Assembly: GCF_003570725.1 (NCBI RefSeq)
Contig: NZ_QWVS01000002.1
Coordinates: forward strand, 462,587-526,586
Source of the DNA: Peribacillus asahii
GTDB lineage: Bacteria > Bacillota > Bacilli > Bacillales > DSM-1321
Direction of reading: 5' to 3'
Length of the DNA: 64,000 bases
Part shown: positions 29,236 to 41,770 of the stretch, in pieces
Numbering within the stretch: position 1 is the first letter of the stretch
Layout of the letters: the number at the start of each line of letters is the position of its first letter
The notes under the pieces: model-generated
What the model saw: the letters and a program-made list of their open reading frames with translations, nothing else
What the model was told of the DNA's origin: nothing
The model's database searches: none
Translations under genes and position numbers: made by a program

Positions 29236-29276
29236 AAAAAGGAGAAAAGGCCGTTAACGCTTTCTTCTCCTTTTTT
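29236..29276. terminator. Bidirectional terminator downstream of deoC
   Basis: Stem AAAAAGGAGAA/TTCTCCTTTTT (29236-29246/29265-29275), with T-tracts on both strands, 26 nt past the deoC stop. It can also stop readthrough from the plus-strand transporter gene. Confidence 0.85.
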
Positions 29277-29301
29277 ATATGATATTCAAAAACATACTCA
29301 C

Positions 29302-29973
29302 TTAGTAATCCGTTTCAGCTGTTAATCCATTCACAATAGCAACACCGGCACTTGCGCCAATACGTGTTGCCCCTGCTGCAATGACGGCTTGGGCATCCTT
29401 TGTATTCCGAACGCCGCCTGATGCTTTAACGCCAATATCGGGTCCGACAGTCTCTCTCATTAACGCAACATCCTCAACAGTTGCTCCACCTGTTGAAAAA
29501 CCTGTCGATGTTTTCACAAAATCGATTCCTGCTTTCACCGCAAGCTGACACGCGCGTATTTTTTCTTCTTTCGTTAATAGCGATGTTTCAATAATTGCTT
29601 TCGTTAACGCTTTGCCTTTCGCCGCCTCTACAACAGCCCGAATATCACGTTCAACTAATTCATCATTTTGACCTTTTAACGCCCCAATATTAATCACCAT
29701 GTCCACTTCTTGCGCACCATTTTCAATAGCATTTGCTGTTTCAAAAGCCTTTACTTCTGGCGTATTCGCACCTAATGGAAAACCGATTACCGTACATACT
29801 TTTACAGTTGAACCTTGAAGAAGCTCACTTGAATACTTCACCCAAGTAGGATTCACGCAAACAGAAGCAAACTTATACTCTTTTGCCTCTTCACATAATA
29901 CCTCTATTTGTTCTTTTGTAGCATCTGCTTTTAATAATGTATGATCAATAAGACCAGCTATTTCAACCGTCAT
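29302..29973 (-). CDS. deoC: Deoxyribose-phosphate aldolase
   Basis: Class I aldolase splitting 2-deoxyribose 5-phosphate into acetaldehyde and glyceraldehyde 3-phosphate in nucleoside catabolism. [11 protein letters not shown] at the N-terminus, [11 protein letters not shown] near 65 and the Schiff-base lysine motif FVKTSTGF near 150 identify it. The ATG at 29971-29973 ([12 protein letters not shown]) lies 8 nt after AAAGGAG; an upstream TTG overlaps this site. This gives 223 residues. It is a single-gene unit here. Confidence 0.97.
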   Translation of the reverse strand: MTVEIAGLIDHTLLKADATKEQIEVLCEEAKEYKFASVCVNPTWVKYSSELLQGSTVKVCTVIGFPLGANTPEVKAFETANAIENGAQEVDMVINIGALKGQNDELVERDIRAVVEAAKGKALTKAIIETSLLTKEEKIRACQLAVKAGIDFVKTSTGFSTGGATVEDVALMRETVGPDIGVKASGGVRNTKDAQAVIAAGATRIGASAGVAIVNGLTAETDY

Positions 29974-30117
29974 AAGTGATTCTCCTTTCAATTAAAGCGC
30001 CTTCATTATACTATCTTTTATCATAACATACTTCAGTCACATAGAAGCTATACGCTGAATTGAAATAACTTTTTAAGAAGGCGAATTATATAATTCCATT
30101 CACAAAAAACTGACATA

Positions 30118-30145
30118 TAAAAAGACAGCGAAAAATCGCTGTCTT
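30118..30145 (-). terminator. Terminator downstream of mtaB
   Basis: Stem AAGACAGCGA/TCGCTGTCTT with an A-rich loop, overlapping the mtaB stop codon, followed on the minus strand by TTTTTATATG. Confidence 0.85.
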
Positions 30146-31484
30146 ACCCATTTACTACTTGTTGAATGGGATGATCTTTGATAACCGTTACAAATTGTCC
30201 TTCATTATATGGATAGCCGGCTTTTGTGATTTTTACTTTCACAATTTGTCCAACCATTTCTTCTGTTGCTTCAAACTGAACTTTTAAGTAGTTGTCTGTA
30301 TATCCTTCAAACAAGCCGTTTTCTAACTGTTCTTCAGGAATCACTTCAAGCACTTCTCCTTCAAACTGCGATGCATATTCTTTAGCTAGCTGATTCGAAA
30401 GCTCTATAAGGCGATGTACTCGTTCATTTTTGATTTCTTCATCTACTTGATTGTCCATTCTTGCAGCGGGAGTACCTGTTCGCTTTGAATATGGGAAAAC
30501 ATGAAGCTCAGAAAATTTGTGTTCTTTAATAAAGTTATATGTGTCCATAAACTCTTCTTCTGTTTCACCGGGGAAGCCTACAATGACATCAGATGTTACC
30601 GCAAGATTAGGTAATGCTTTTTTCAGCTTCACTAGGCGATCTGCAAAGAATTCCATTGTATATTTACGTCTCATTCGTTTCAATACTGTATCAGAACCAG
30701 ATTGAATTGGAATGTGCAAATGATTTACAACTTTTTTCGAATTCGCTAACACTTCAATTACTTCATCTGTAATTTGACTTGCTTCAATAGAAGAAATACG
30801 AATACGTTTTAATCCCTCTACTTGTTCTTCTAATTCACGTAAAAGCATGGCTAAGTTATAGTCTTTCATATCTTCACCATAACCGCCTGTATGAATCCCT
30901 GTTAAGACGATTTCTTTATACCCCGCCTCAACAAGCTGTTGTGCCTGATGAATAACTTCTTTTGGATTGCGTGAACGCATTAAACCACGCGCCCAAGGAA
31001 TAATACAAAATGTACAGAAGTTATTGCAGCCTTCTTGAATTTTCAACGACGCACGTGTACGATCTGTGAATGCTGGCACATCTAATTCTTCGTACACACG
31101 GTTTTTCATAATATTACCGACTGCATTAATCGGTTTACGTTCTTCTTTATATTGTTCAATATAGTCAAGCATCTTCACACGATCTTGAGTACCTACTACA
31201 ATATCTACACCTGGAATGGCCATAATTTCAGCTGGAGACGTTTGCGCATAACAGCCTGTTACAGCAATGACTGCGTCTGGATTTTTACGAACGGCGCGAC
31301 GAATTACTTGGCGACTTTTCTTATCCCCTGTATTCGTAACCGTACATGTGTTGATTACATATACGTCTGCCATGCTTTCAAACTCCACCCGTTCATAACC
31401 TGCTGATTTAAATAATTGCCAAATGGCTTCTGTTTCATAATGGTTTACTTTACATCCTAATGTATGAAAAGCGACCGAAGACAT
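30144..31484 (-). CDS. mtaB: tRNA t6A37 methylthiotransferase MtaB
   Basis: Radical SAM enzyme that converts t6A37 to ms2t6A37 in tRNA. Domains: N-terminal UPF0004 cluster domain (HTLGCKVNHYE, then INTCTVTN and VTGCYAQ cysteines), radical-SAM core with CNNFCTFC near residue 145, and a C-terminal TRAM domain (about 375-440). The ATG at 31482-31484 (MSSVAFHTLGC) is preferred since GAGGTG lies 6 nt before it; a long in-frame upstream extension has no ribosome site. This gives 446 residues, close to B. subtilis YqeV. The site overlaps the rsmE stop, so the genes are coupled. Confidence 0.96.
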   Translation of the reverse strand: MSSVAFHTLGCKVNHYETEAIWQLFKSAGYERVEFESMADVYVINTCTVTNTGDKKSRQVIRRAVRKNPDAVIAVTGCYAQTSPAEIMAIPGVDIVVGTQDRVKMLDYIEQYKEERKPINAVGNIMKNRVYEELDVPAFTDRTRASLKIQEGCNNFCTFCIIPWARGLMRSRNPKEVIHQAQQLVEAGYKEIVLTGIHTGGYGEDMKDYNLAMLLRELEEQVEGLKRIRISSIEASQITDEVIEVLANSKKVVNHLHIPIQSGSDTVLKRMRRKYTMEFFADRLVKLKKALPNLAVTSDVIVGFPGETEEEFMDTYNFIKEHKFSELHVFPYSKRTGTPAARMDNQVDEEIKNERVHRLIELSNQLAKEYASQFEGEVLEVIPEEQLENGLFEGYTDNYLKVQFEATEEMVGQIVKVKITKAGYPYNEGQFVTVIKDHPIQQVVNG

Positions 31485-31489
31485 TTTCA

Positions 31490-32242
31490 TCACCTCAATA
31501 ATTCTACATGATAAGAAACAGCAGCAAGAGCATACAATGGTGCTGTTTCTGTCCTTAAAATTCTTGGACCTAAACCGCAAGCAGTAAATCCTGCCGCGCT
31601 TAGTTTATCTACTTCCTCTGTAGTCAGTCCACCTTCAGGACCGAAAACAAAAAGAATAGATTGTCCTGGTTTTGCTTCCGTTAATACTTTCGCAAGCCGC
31701 GCTGTTTCACCACGTTTGGCTTCTTCTTCAAAAGCAATAAGTTTATAATCAAAGCTTGTCGCATACTGAATTAATTGCGAAACTGTCATTTGTTCTTTGA
31801 CAGCAGGCAATACAGAGCGATGTGACTGTTCTGCTGCTTCTTTCGCAATCTTTTGCAAGCGTTCAATTTTTTTACTAGCCTTTTTGCTGTCCCATTTTAC
31901 CACTGAACGAGCCGCAATAAAAGGGATAAACTCTAGGGCACCTAATTCAGTTCCTTTTTGAACAATATAGTCTAGCTTATCCCCTTTCGGCAGACCGCTC
32001 GCGATGGTTACGTGAATCGGTAATTCCTTTTCTTCATCCTTCCATTCTATAACAGCTCCAACTACTGCATCATTGGTAATTTCTGAAATTTTCGCAATAG
32101 CTGTTTGTCCATCATTATTCACAACGATAATTTCTGCACCAGGCTCCATTCGCATAACTCGTGTAATATGATGGTAATCATCACCTGTGATTATAATGTT
32201 CTGCTCATTAACTTGTTTATTTTCAAGGAAATATCGCTGCAC
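31490..32242 (-). CDS. rsmE: 16S rRNA (uracil1498-N3)-methyltransferase
   Basis: SPOUT-class methyltransferase acting on U1498 of 16S rRNA. The N-terminal PUA-like part (MQRYFLENKQV, DDYHHITRVMRM) is followed by the trefoil-knot SAM domain with FGPEGGLTTEEVD near residue 200 and LGPRILRTETA near 225. The 250-residue length is normal. It follows prmA after a short gap with a hairpin, and precedes mtaB by 5 nt. Confidence 0.96.
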   Translation of the reverse strand: MQRYFLENKQVNEQNIIITGDDYHHITRVMRMEPGAEIIVVNNDGQTAIAKISEITNDAVVGAVIEWKDEEKELPIHVTIASGLPKGDKLDYIVQKGTELGALEFIPFIAARSVVKWDSKKASKKIERLQKIAKEAAEQSHRSVLPAVKEQMTVSQLIQYATSFDYKLIAFEEEAKRGETARLAKVLTEAKPGQSILFVFGPEGGLTTEEVDKLSAAGFTACGLGPRILRTETAPLYALAAVSYHVELLR

Positions 32243-32262
32243 ACTCCAACACCTCTAACTCT

Positions 32263-32289
32263 TAAGAAAATGGCGCTGTAACAGCGCCA
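32263..32289 (-). terminator. GC-rich hairpin between prmA and rsmE
   Basis: TGGCGCTG and CAGCGCCA (32271-32278/32282-32289) form a tight stem with a TAA loop, followed on the minus strand by TTTTCTTAAG. The T-run is short, so it may only attenuate transcription from prmA into rsmE. Confidence 0.6.
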
Positions 32290-32299
32290 CTTCCTCATA

Positions 32300-33241
32300 T
32301 TATGCATTTCTTTTGGCAATAATTGCAACCCAGTCTTCCATTTGAATCGTTTCTTCAATCGTAAAACCTGATGCTACAATCGCTTGTTTCACATCATCTT
32401 TCTTAGGTTGAATAATTCCCGAAGCAACGAAATAACCACCCGGCTTTACAACTTTTGCTACATCGTCTGTAAAACGCATAATGACTTCTGCCAAAATATT
32501 AGCAACGACAACATCTGCTTGTTCTTCTACTCCATCTAATAAATTACCTTGTGAAACATGCACACGATCTTGCACTTTATTTAATTTCACATTAATGTTC
32601 GCAGAACGAACCGCTACCTCATCTAAATCAAGTGCCTGAACTTGTTTAGCTTCTAATAATGCCGCGGCAATACTCAATACTCCTGATCCTGTTCCAACAT
32701 CCACTACTAAATCGCCTTTTTGCACCGTCCGTTCTAATGCTTGAATACACATAACCGTTGTTGGATGCGTGCCCGTACCGAAGGCCATACCTGGGTCTAG
32801 TTCGATAATCAGCTCATCACTGCTTACTGGTTCATATTCTTCCCATGTCGGAACAATCGTAAAACGCTCTGAAATTTTAACCGGATTATAGTACTTTTTC
32901 CAAGCCGTTGCCCATTCTTCTTCATTTACTTCACTAATAGAAACCGCATTTCGACCAAGGTCAATATCAAATAAAAGCAAGTTATTAATCGCTAATTTAA
33001 TCTCTTCAACTGTTTCACCTAAAAAGCTATTGACCGGCAAATATGCTTTTACAAGCACACCCTCGTCTGGATAATCAGCTGGATTCAGCTGGTAGATTTC
33101 ACCAAAGACATTTTCCCGTTCTTTGATTAATTCTAGAGGATCTTCAATGACAACACCGCTTGCACCTGCCTCATGAAGAATATTCGAAACAGGTTCAACC
33201 GCTTCATTTGTTGTATGGATTGCAATTTCCGACCACTTCAT
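32300..33241 (-). CDS. prmA: Ribosomal protein L11 methyltransferase
   Basis: Methylates lysines and the N-terminus of ribosomal protein L11. A small N-terminal substrate domain ([11 protein letters not shown]...) is joined to a class I SAM domain with [14 protein letters not shown] near residue 175 and a [10 protein letters not shown] motif near 245. The ATG at 33239-33241 is chosen: GGGAG lies 9 nt upstream, and the upstream in-frame TTG directly abuts that site. This gives 313 residues. It lies 21 nt after dnaJ, in the dnaK-dnaJ-prmA-rsmE-mtaB order of Bacilli. Confidence 0.96.
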   Translation of the reverse strand: MKWSEIAIHTTNEAVEPVSNILHEAGASGVVIEDPLELIKERENVFGEIYQLNPADYPDEGVLVKAYLPVNSFLGETVEEIKLAINNLLLFDIDLGRNAVSISEVNEEEWATAWKKYYNPVKISERFTIVPTWEEYEPVSSDELIIELDPGMAFGTGTHPTTVMCIQALERTVQKGDLVVDVGTGSGVLSIAAALLEAKQVQALDLDEVAVRSANINVKLNKVQDRVHVSQGNLLDGVEEQADVVVANILAEVIMRFTDDVAKVVKPGGYFVASGIIQPKKDDVKQAIVASGFTIEETIQMEDWVAIIAKRNA

Positions 33242-33262
33242 ATCTACCAACTCCCAATTCTA

Positions 33263-34387
33263 TTACTCGCCTTTAAGGGCCCTTTTTAATTTTGAAAAGA
33301 AACCATCTTCTTGCTCATCTGGTGATCCACCGCTAATTTCAGAGAACTCACGAAGAAGCTGTTTTTGTTTTTCTGTTAATTTTTTCGGCGTTACGACTAG
33401 TATAACCACATGTTGATCGCCTTGCCCGTACCCTCTTACATTCGAAACACCTTTTCCTTTTAAACGGAAACGGGTTCCTGTTTGTGTACCTGCTGGAACT
33501 TTCAATTTCACCTTACCATGTAAAGTCGGTACTTCTATTTCATCACCTAGTGCAGCTTGTGCAAACGTAATTGGCATTTCGCAATAAATATCGTCTCCAT
33601 CGCGCTCAAAAAATTCATGATTTCGAACATGGAAGACAACATATAAATCACCGGCTGGACCACCATTAACACCTGGCTCCCCTTGACCTGATACGCGAAG
33701 TTGTTGACCATCGTCGATTCCTGCTGGAACTTTAACTTGAATTTTTTTACGTTTCTTAACTTTACCCGTTCCACTGCAAGTCGTACATTTATTCGGAATA
33801 TGTTTACCTGTTCCTCCACAAACGTTACATGTTCGACGATTCACAACACGGCCAAAAGCAGTGTTTTGTTCTATATTAATTTGACCTGAGCCATGACATT
33901 GTGAGCATGTCTCAACTTTCGTTCCCGGTTTAGCTCCCGTACCGCTACATGTTCCACAATTTTCTTCACGTGGAATTTCAATTTCCGTTTCTTTACCAAA
34001 AGCCGCTTCTTCGAAAGATAACGTCATCGTATATTGTAAATCGGCTCCTTGACGTGGAGCATTAGGGTCACGTCGACGTCCGCCACCGCCAAAAAACGTA
34101 CTAAAAATATCTTCAAACCCGCCGAAACCACCAAAATCTTGGCCTCCAAACCCGCCAAAGCCCTGATTAGGATCCGTATGACCAAATTGGTCGTAATGCG
34201 CTTTTTTCTGTTCATCGCTTAATACTTCATAAGCTTCCTTAATTTCTTTAAACTTATCCGCCGCATCTGGTTCCTTATTAATATCAGGATGATATTGTTT
34301 GGAGAGTTTTCGATACGCTTTTTTAATTTCGTCTTTCGATGCGCTTTTGGAAACACCAAGCACCTCGTAGTAATCGCGTTTACTCAT
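33263..34387 (-). CDS. dnaJ: Chaperone DnaJ (Hsp40)
   Basis: Co-chaperone stimulating DnaK ATPase. It contains the J domain with HPD (YHPDINK, near residue 33), a Gly/Phe region (about 72-105), a zinc-binding domain with four CxxCxGxG repeats ([32 protein letters not shown]) and the C-terminal substrate-binding domains. The 374-residue length is standard. It is separated from dnaK by 441 nt of repeated palindromic elements and a dnaK terminator, so its expression may be partly uncoupled from dnaK here. Confidence 0.97.
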   Translation of the reverse strand: MSKRDYYEVLGVSKSASKDEIKKAYRKLSKQYHPDINKEPDAADKFKEIKEAYEVLSDEQKKAHYDQFGHTDPNQGFGGFGGQDFGGFGGFEDIFSTFFGGGGRRRDPNAPRQGADLQYTMTLSFEEAAFGKETEIEIPREENCGTCSGTGAKPGTKVETCSQCHGSGQINIEQNTAFGRVVNRRTCNVCGGTGKHIPNKCTTCSGTGKVKKRKKIQVKVPAGIDDGQQLRVSGQGEPGVNGGPAGDLYVVFHVRNHEFFERDGDDIYCEMPITFAQAALGDEIEVPTLHGKVKLKVPAGTQTGTRFRLKGKGVSNVRGYGQGDQHVVILVVTPKKLTEKQKQLLREFSEISGGSPDEQEDGFFSKLKRALKGE

Positions 34388-34450
34388 AGTTTATCCACTC
34401 CCGATTCGTTTCACATAAATTTTATATTATCACTGATTCAAGCTGTAAAG

Positions 34451-34718
34451 CAATAAGAAAAGCGTAGGGCGCCCGTTTATCGGTGACAAGCATAAGGCGA
34501 GCAAGCTGAATGGGAAGTGAACTTCTTCCCATCAGATTGATTGACTTATGACCTCGAACCGATGGCGCCTGAAGCTAGACAATAAGAAAAGCGCAGGTGG
34601 CTCGAACAGCTCGTGAAGAAAATAGGAAGAGGCCCATAAAGGCGGTCTTTGCCTTTTGGTGACTCTTATCTTTTTCACAGCGAGCTAGCCACCGGAGCTA
34701 GACAATAAGAAAAGCGTA
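34451..34718 (+). repeat. Tandem pair of palindromic repeat elements between dnaK and dnaJ
   Basis: A 16-nt module CAATAAGAAAAGCGTA occurs at 34451-34466 and 34703-34718, with a near-copy (GCA ending) at 34580-34595; the last two sit in an identical 21-nt module running from AGCTAGACAATAAG to AGCG (34573-34593 and 34696-34716). Between the modules are two different segments of about 100 nt, each a long imperfect palindrome: GGCGCC...CATAAG against CTTATG...GGCGCC, and GGTGGCT...AGCTCG against CGAGCTAGCCACC. Non-coding, resembles REP/MITE-type repeats common in Bacillaceae. Related copies are at 43498-43622 and 46453-46505. Confidence 0.85.
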
Positions 34719-34744
34719 ACCGGCTTCATTCACTTTTCCGATTC

Positions 34745-34785
34745 AAAAAAAGCCAAAGTCAAGAAAACCTGACTTTGACTTTTTT
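34745..34785 (-). terminator. Terminator downstream of dnaK
   Basis: Stem CAAAGTCA/TGACTTTG (34754-34761/34770-34777) flanked by T-runs on both strands; on the minus strand GGCTTTTTTT follows. It lies about 45 nt past the dnaK stop, before the repeat elements. Confidence 0.85.
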
Positions 34786-34828
34786 CGTACACTTAGGCAA
34801 ATAATACATTGCCTTTAGTAAAGCTTAA

Positions 34829-36673
<1,845 letters not shown>

Positions 36674-36690
36674 CTACTATATGTAAGCGT

Positions 36691-37272
36691 TTATTCGTTT
36701 ACTTTTACCATCGCTGGACGAATGACGCGGTCTTTCAGTTTATATCCTTTTTGGAACTCTTCTACAACAATATTAGAACCAAAGTTTTCATCCTGAACTT
36801 GCATAACGGCTTGGTGTAAGTGTGGATCAAACTCTTGACCGACAGCTTCAATCGCCTCAACGCCTTCTTTTTTCAACGCTTCGACAATTCCGTTATAAAT
36901 CATTTCTACACCTTGAAGTAAAGACTTTGTTTGTTCATTGTCTGCTTCAATTTTTGTCGCTCTTTCAAAGTTATCAAGAGCTTGCAGTAAATCTGTAGCA
37001 AGACTTTGAACTCTATATTTTTGAGCCGCTTCCATATCTAACTTGGCACGACGGCGTGAATTATCAAAATCCGCTTGAAGACGAAGATAACGGTTATCCA
37101 TTTCTTCAATCTTAGCTTCTAGTTCAGCGATTTTTTGTTGTGCAGCTTGAAGTTCATCTACTTCCGTTTCCTCAGGAGTTTGTTCTGCCTCTTCAGCAAA
37201 AACCTCCTCAACGACTGTTTCTTCAGCTGTTTCCTTTTCTATCGTTTGCTCAGTATTTTTGTTTTCTGTCAC
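36691..37272 (-). CDS. grpE: Nucleotide exchange factor GrpE
   Basis: Promotes ADP release from DnaK. An acidic, disordered N-terminus (Glu/Thr-rich, about 1-50) leads into a long coiled coil (about 50-105) and a beta-wing domain ending [15 protein letters not shown]. The GTG at 37270-37272 is chosen as start since GGGAGGTG lies just upstream, giving 193 residues; the upstream extension lacks a site. It lies between hrcA and dnaK. Confidence 0.96.
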   Translation of the reverse strand: MTENKNTEQTIEKETAEETVVEEVFAEEAEQTPEETEVDELQAAQQKIAELEAKIEEMDNRYLRLQADFDNSRRRAKLDMEAAQKYRVQSLATDLLQALDNFERATKIEADNEQTKSLLQGVEMIYNGIVEALKKEGVEAIEAVGQEFDPHLHQAVMQVQDENFGSNIVVEEFQKGYKLKDRVIRPAMVKVNE

Positions 37273-37367
37273 AAATTTCACCTCCCTAAAAGAGTATTTA
37301 CATGTTTCAAATCGCGCAATCATAGAGGGCACAAAACCCCTCTTGCCCTCTATCAATATTGCCGTTG

Positions 37368-38399
37368 TTATGGTTTTTGATACAACTTTGTAAGCAAAGC
37401 AGTTAAATCATTAGAAAACGTAGATAGCAAGGATATGACTCTCGAATATTCCATTCGTGTTGGTCCTAAGACAGCCAAAGTCCCCACTTGATCCGCTCCA
37501 ATGGAATAAGTTGCTGTAATTAAGCTACAATCCTCAAGAGCCGATATTTGATTCTCACGTCCAATTTTAACATTAATGCCTGCCGGGTTTTGTTTAATCA
37601 ACTCGTAAAACCCTTGTTCTTGCTCAATCATTGACATCAACGAATGAATTTTATGAATATCATGGAATTCTGGCTGTCGAAACATATTCGTTTTCCCGCC
37701 GAAAAATAACTTTTCAGGCCTCGTCGATGTTAAAGACTCCGCAAGGGTAGATACAAGGGCTCCGTAGTTACGAATATGTTGACTTAGCAAAACAGCCACT
37801 TCTTTATAAATCTTATCTTTTAAATCAGACATAGAAGCACCTGTTAAACGATCATTCAAAATATTAACCATTTTCTCGATTTCACTCATATCAATCGATG
37901 ATGGTAAAGTAATTAACTGATTTTCAACATGCCCTGTATCTGTAATAATAATGGCAATAGCTGTTTCTGAATTCAAAGGAACAATTTCAATTTTTTTAAG
38001 CTTATGATCCTTTACTTTTGGACCGAGAACAATGGCCGTATAATTCGTTAATTCAGAAAGAATCTTCGCCGCTTTTTGAACGACCTTTTCCAGCTCATAA
38101 ATACGCCCAGCATAGACAGACTTTAACAACTGCATCTCATTTTTCTTTAACGCTTGAGGTGAAAGCAGGTGATCCACATAGTAACGGTACCCTAATTCAG
38201 ATGGTACACGCCCTGAAGACGTATGTGTTTTTTCGATAAACCCTAGTTCCTCAAGGTCGGACATCTCATTGCGAATCGTCGCTGAGCTAAAAGAAATTTC
38301 TTCTTTTTTCGACAAACTTCGTGATCCAACTGGTTGTGCAGATTGGATAAAATCTTCGATAATTACTTGTAAAATTAATAATTGACGATCAGTTAGCAT
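37368..38399 (-). CDS. hrcA: Heat-inducible transcription repressor HrcA
   Basis: Represses class I heat-shock operons by binding CIRCE; activity depends on GroE. An N-terminal winged helix ([16 protein letters not shown], then [17 protein letters not shown] in two short motifs) is followed by a GAF-like dimerisation region and an inserted domain, ending in [13 protein letters not shown]. The 343-residue length is normal. The gene is the first of hrcA-grpE-dnaK and has the CIRCE operator in its own leader, so it is autoregulated. Confidence 0.97.
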   Translation of the reverse strand: MLTDRQLLILQVIIEDFIQSAQPVGSRSLSKKEEISFSSATIRNEMSDLEELGFIEKTHTSSGRVPSELGYRYYVDHLLSPQALKKNEMQLLKSVYAGRIYELEKVVQKAAKILSELTNYTAIVLGPKVKDHKLKKIEIVPLNSETAIAIIITDTGHVENQLITLPSSIDMSEIEKMVNILNDRLTGASMSDLKDKIYKEVAVLLSQHIRNYGALVSTLAESLTSTRPEKLFFGGKTNMFRQPEFHDIHKIHSLMSMIEQEQGFYELIKQNPAGINVKIGRENQISALEDCSLITATYSIGADQVGTLAVLGPTRMEYSRVISLLSTFSNDLTALLTKLYQKP

Positions 38400-38414
38400 A
38401 TATGATCACCTCTG

Positions 38415-38441
38415 TTAGCACTCTACATCAATGAGTGCTAA
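38415..38441. promoter_or_regulatory. CIRCE operator (HrcA-binding site)
   Basis: A perfect CIRCE: TTAGCACTC (38415-38423), nine-nt spacer, GAGTGCTAA (38433-38441). It lies between the promoter and the hrcA start, as expected for HrcA autoregulation of the dnaK operon. Confidence 0.97.
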
Positions 38442-38450
38442 TATATTAAT

Positions 38451-38479
38451 AAATTATCAAATGAAGCTATTGATGTCAA
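38451..38479 (-). promoter_or_regulatory. Sigma-A promoter of the hrcA-grpE-dnaK operon
   Basis: Minus-strand TTGACA (complement of 38474-38479) with TAATTT (complement of 38451-38456) at 17 nt. The -35 is perfect and the -10 is weak. CIRCE begins 9 nt downstream of the -10. Confidence 0.65.
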
Positions 38480-38513
38480 CGAAAAAAAACCGTTTAGAGC
38501 GAGATAAATTCGA

Positions 38514-39665
38514 TTAGGAATTTTCAACAATTCCTAAAAAAGCCTGGAATACTTCATTCCCAAGTAGCCTGCCTTGTTTCGTCAACCGGACGAAGCCATC
38601 CTCAATTGTGAGCAGCCCTTTCTCCACTTGCTGTTTAAGGGGTTGCGAGAAAACCTCTTCCATTTCGACAAAATACTTCTCTTTAAACAACTCAAGTGCA
38701 ACACCTTCTGTTTTTCTTAATCCTAAAAACATTTCCTCTTCCATTTTTTCACCTAATGAAACAAGGTGCTCCTCTAAAACAGGAAGCTTACCTGCTTGAA
38801 GGGGTGTTATATACTTCTTTAACGGACCGTAATTGGCTATTCTTTTTCCTTGCGTATATCCATGTGCACCCGCACCAATCCCGTAATATTCAGCATTATT
38901 CCAATAGGTTAAATTATGCTGACTTTCAAAACCAGTTTTAGCAAAATTACTAATTTCATATTGATGCAATCCATGGCGTTCCATCACTTCCATCACTTGC
39001 TCATACATGGATGCCTCAAGTTCCTGCGGAGGCAGATTTAACCTCCCTTTTTGCATTAGATTATAGAAAACCGTCTTAGGTTCAACAATTAAGGAATAGC
39101 TAGAATAATGAGGTAAATCAAGAGCTAATGCTCGATTCAGCGTATCTTGAAAATCTTCCATCGTTTGTCCCGGCAATCCATAAATTAAATCGATACTAAT
39201 ATTCGAGAATCCTACTTTTTGAGCCAGTTCAATCGTTTCATACACATCAGCAGCGCGATGTGTACGACCAATTTTCTGCAATAATTGATCATTGAAGCTT
39301 TGCACCCCAAAACTGAGACGATTCACTCCAGCATTATATAAAATCTCCAATTTCTCTCTTGATAAATCTCCAGGGTTTGCTTCAAATGTATATTCTCCAA
39401 ATGGTTTGTTTAGCGGCAGCATCTCATCAATCGTTTCACAAAGAATCGCTAGTTGTTTTTCGTTAAGCGACGTCGGGGTACCTCCACCAACAAAAATTGT
39501 CTTTAATTCATCTGTAGGATAGACCGCAAGCTGAAGCCTCATTTCTTCCTTTAACATCTGTATATATTCATCTACCGGCTGACCTTGTAAAAAAACTTTA
39601 TTAAAGTCGCAATAGTGGCATATATGCTCACAAAACGGAATATGAATATAGGCACTCTTAATCAT
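38514..39665 (-). CDS. hemW: HemW, coproporphyrinogen oxidase-like radical SAM haem chaperone
   Basis: Radical SAM family protein now regarded as a haem chaperone rather than a coproporphyrinogen dehydrogenase. The 4Fe-4S motif CEHICHYCDF lies at about residue 12, followed by FVGGGTPTSL near 55 and the C-terminal HemN domain (YLGLRKTEGV-like EEMFLGLRKTEG near 310). The ATG at 39663-39665 (MIKSAYIHIPFC) is chosen, giving 383 residues; the longer reading would run through the lepA terminator hairpin. It is between lepA and hrcA, the standard order. Confidence 0.95.
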   Translation of the reverse strand: MIKSAYIHIPFCEHICHYCDFNKVFLQGQPVDEYIQMLKEEMRLQLAVYPTDELKTIFVGGGTPTSLNEKQLAILCETIDEMLPLNKPFGEYTFEANPGDLSREKLEILYNAGVNRLSFGVQSFNDQLLQKIGRTHRAADVYETIELAQKVGFSNISIDLIYGLPGQTMEDFQDTLNRALALDLPHYSSYSLIVEPKTVFYNLMQKGRLNLPPQELEASMYEQVMEVMERHGLHQYEISNFAKTGFESQHNLTYWNNAEYYGIGAGAHGYTQGKRIANYGPLKKYITPLQAGKLPVLEEHLVSLGEKMEEEMFLGLRKTEGVALELFKEKYFVEMEEVFSQPLKQQVEKGLLTIEDGFVRLTKQGRLLGNEVFQAFLGIVENS

Positions 39666-39691
39666 TACGTTCACTACCTTTATCATGTTCG

Positions 39692-39737
39692 GATAGAAAA
39701 AAGAGGCTAGAACCGAATCTATCCTCTTTTTTCTATC
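39692..39737 (-). terminator. Terminator downstream of lepA
   Basis: Perfect 15-bp stem GATAGAAAAAAGAGG/CCTCTTTTTTCTATC (39692-39706/39723-39737), with T-runs suitable for both strands, starting 6 nt past the lepA stop. Confidence 0.85.
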
Positions 39738-39743
39738 TATCAT

Positions 39744-41579
39744 TTATTTTTTTGGAGTCGTATCATCCATTTTTAATACAGCCATGAAAGCTTCTTGCGG
39801 TACTTCAACGGAACCTACTTGCTTCATCCGCTTTTTACCTTCTTTTTGTTTTTCTAACAATTTACGCTTACGGGAAATATCACCGCCGTAACATTTCGCC
39901 AATACGTTTTTACGCATCGCACTAATCGTTGAACGTGCAATGATTTTTTGTCCAATTGCCGCTTGAATCGGCACTTCAAATTGCTGTCTTGGAATTAACG
40001 TTTTTAGCTTATCTACAATGACTTTACCACGTTCATACGCAAAATCTTTATGCACGATAAAGCTTAGAGCATCGACTGTTTCACCGTTTAATAAAATATC
40101 CATCTTCACAAGCTTCGAAGGCTGATAACCAATTAACTCATAGTCAAATGACGCATACCCTCTTGTGTTCGACTTCAATTGATCGAAGAAGTCATAAACG
40201 ATTTCTGATAGTGGAATTTCGTAATGAATGCTCACACGTGTTTCGTCAATGTATTGCATATCAATGAAATTTCCTCGTTTGTTTTGACAAATCTCCATAA
40301 TAGCTCCTACAAACTCTGTCGGTGCCATCATCGTAGCTTTCACGTAAGGCTCTTCCACACGCTCGATTTTCTGAGGATCTGGCATATTAGAAGGATTATC
40401 CACTTTCACCAGTGTACCATCTGTTTTAATCACATCGTAAATAACACTTGGTGCTGTTGTAATTAAATCGATTTTGAATTCACGTTCAATTCGCTCTTGG
40501 ATAATCTCCATATGAAGAAGTCCTAGGAAACCACAGCGGAAGCCGAAACCTAACGCTTGTGATGTCTCCGGTTCGAACTGCAGCGCTGAATCATTTAATT
40601 CTAATTTTTCTAGTGCATCACGTAAATCATTAAATTTCGATGCATCAATTGGATATAAACCACAATATACCATCGGGTTCATTTTACGGTAACCAGCTAA
40701 AGGTTCACTCGCTGGATTCTTCGCACTTGTAATTGTATCCCCGACTGTTGTGTCACTCACATTTTTAATTGAAGCAGTTAAAAATCCTACATCCCCAACG
40801 TTTAACTCATCAAGAAGCTGAGTTTTCGGATTGAATACCCCGACTTCTGTTACGTCAAACTCTTTTCCTGTAGACATCATTTTAATTTTATCGCCCACTT
40901 TAACAGAGCCTTCAACAACTCGAATATAGGCGATAACTCCACGATACGCATCAAATAACGAGTCAAAAATAAGCGCCTTTAGCGGAGCATCAGGGTCTCC
41001 TTGCGGCGGTGGAACTAATTCAACAACTTGCTCTAAAATATCTTCAATTCCAATACCCGCTTTTGCCGAAGCTAGTACCGCATCAGAAGCGTCTAAACCA
41101 ATTACTTCTTCAATTTCATTACGAACTCGCTCTGGGTCAGCACTTGGTAAATCAATTTTATTAATAACCGGAAGGATTTCAAGATTATTATCGAGCGCTA
41201 AATATACATTCGCTAATGTTTGCGCTTCAATCCCTTGAGCCGCATCCACAACAAGAACCGCCCCTTCGCATGCAGCTAGGCTTCGCGATACCTCATAGGT
41301 AAAATCGACATGTCCCGGTGTATCAATAAGATGGAAAATATACTCTTCTCCATCTTTCGCTTTATATTTTAATTGAACAGCATTCAATTTAATCGTAATT
41401 CCCCGTTCACGCTCTAAATCCATAGAATCTAGCAACTGATTCTTCATCTCGCGTTGCTGCAATGCGTTCGTTTTTTCTAAAATACGATCCGCCAAAGTTG
41501 ATTTACCATGGTCAATGTGAGCAATGATGGAAAAGTTACGAATTTTCGATTGTCTTTTTAATTTTTCTTCTCTATTCAT
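39744..41579 (-). CDS. lepA: Elongation factor 4 (LepA)
   Basis: Translational GTPase able to back-translocate stalled ribosomes. G-domain motifs are HIDHGKST (about 21-28), DTPGHVDF near 87 and NKIDLP near 141. The LepA-specific C-terminal domain follows ([24 protein letters not shown], given in part, and [20 protein letters not shown]). The 611-residue length is normal and no frameshift is seen. Confidence 0.98.
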   Translation of the reverse strand: MNREEKLKRQSKIRNFSIIAHIDHGKSTLADRILEKTNALQQREMKNQLLDSMDLERERGITIKLNAVQLKYKAKDGEEYIFHLIDTPGHVDFTYEVSRSLAACEGAVLVVDAAQGIEAQTLANVYLALDNNLEILPVINKIDLPSADPERVRNEIEEVIGLDASDAVLASAKAGIGIEDILEQVVELVPPPQGDPDAPLKALIFDSLFDAYRGVIAYIRVVEGSVKVGDKIKMMSTGKEFDVTEVGVFNPKTQLLDELNVGDVGFLTASIKNVSDTTVGDTITSAKNPASEPLAGYRKMNPMVYCGLYPIDASKFNDLRDALEKLELNDSALQFEPETSQALGFGFRCGFLGLLHMEIIQERIEREFKIDLITTAPSVIYDVIKTDGTLVKVDNPSNMPDPQKIERVEEPYVKATMMAPTEFVGAIMEICQNKRGNFIDMQYIDETRVSIHYEIPLSEIVYDFFDQLKSNTRGYASFDYELIGYQPSKLVKMDILLNGETVDALSFIVHKDFAYERGKVIVDKLKTLIPRQQFEVPIQAAIGQKIIARSTISAMRKNVLAKCYGGDISRKRKLLEKQKEGKKRMKQVGSVEVPQEAFMAVLKMDDTTPKK

Positions 41580-41770
41580 AACGTTTCACTCCTACTTATC
41601 GACACAATACACTAATTTTAATTATATCAATAGAAAATGCAAGATTCAATAAAAGAGTGACAACAACTCTTCTTCTTGAAGAAATTTGTTGAGTTGCTAA
41701 TAAAATCCCCTTTTACCTCTACATAAATCTATGTAATAGAATATGGTGAATTAAAAATATAATAAAGCCA

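Noticed and set aside
34451..34718. CRISPR-like spacing of three repeated modules
   Set aside because: The intervening segments are about 100 nt and are themselves palindromes, there are only three units and no cas genes in the window.
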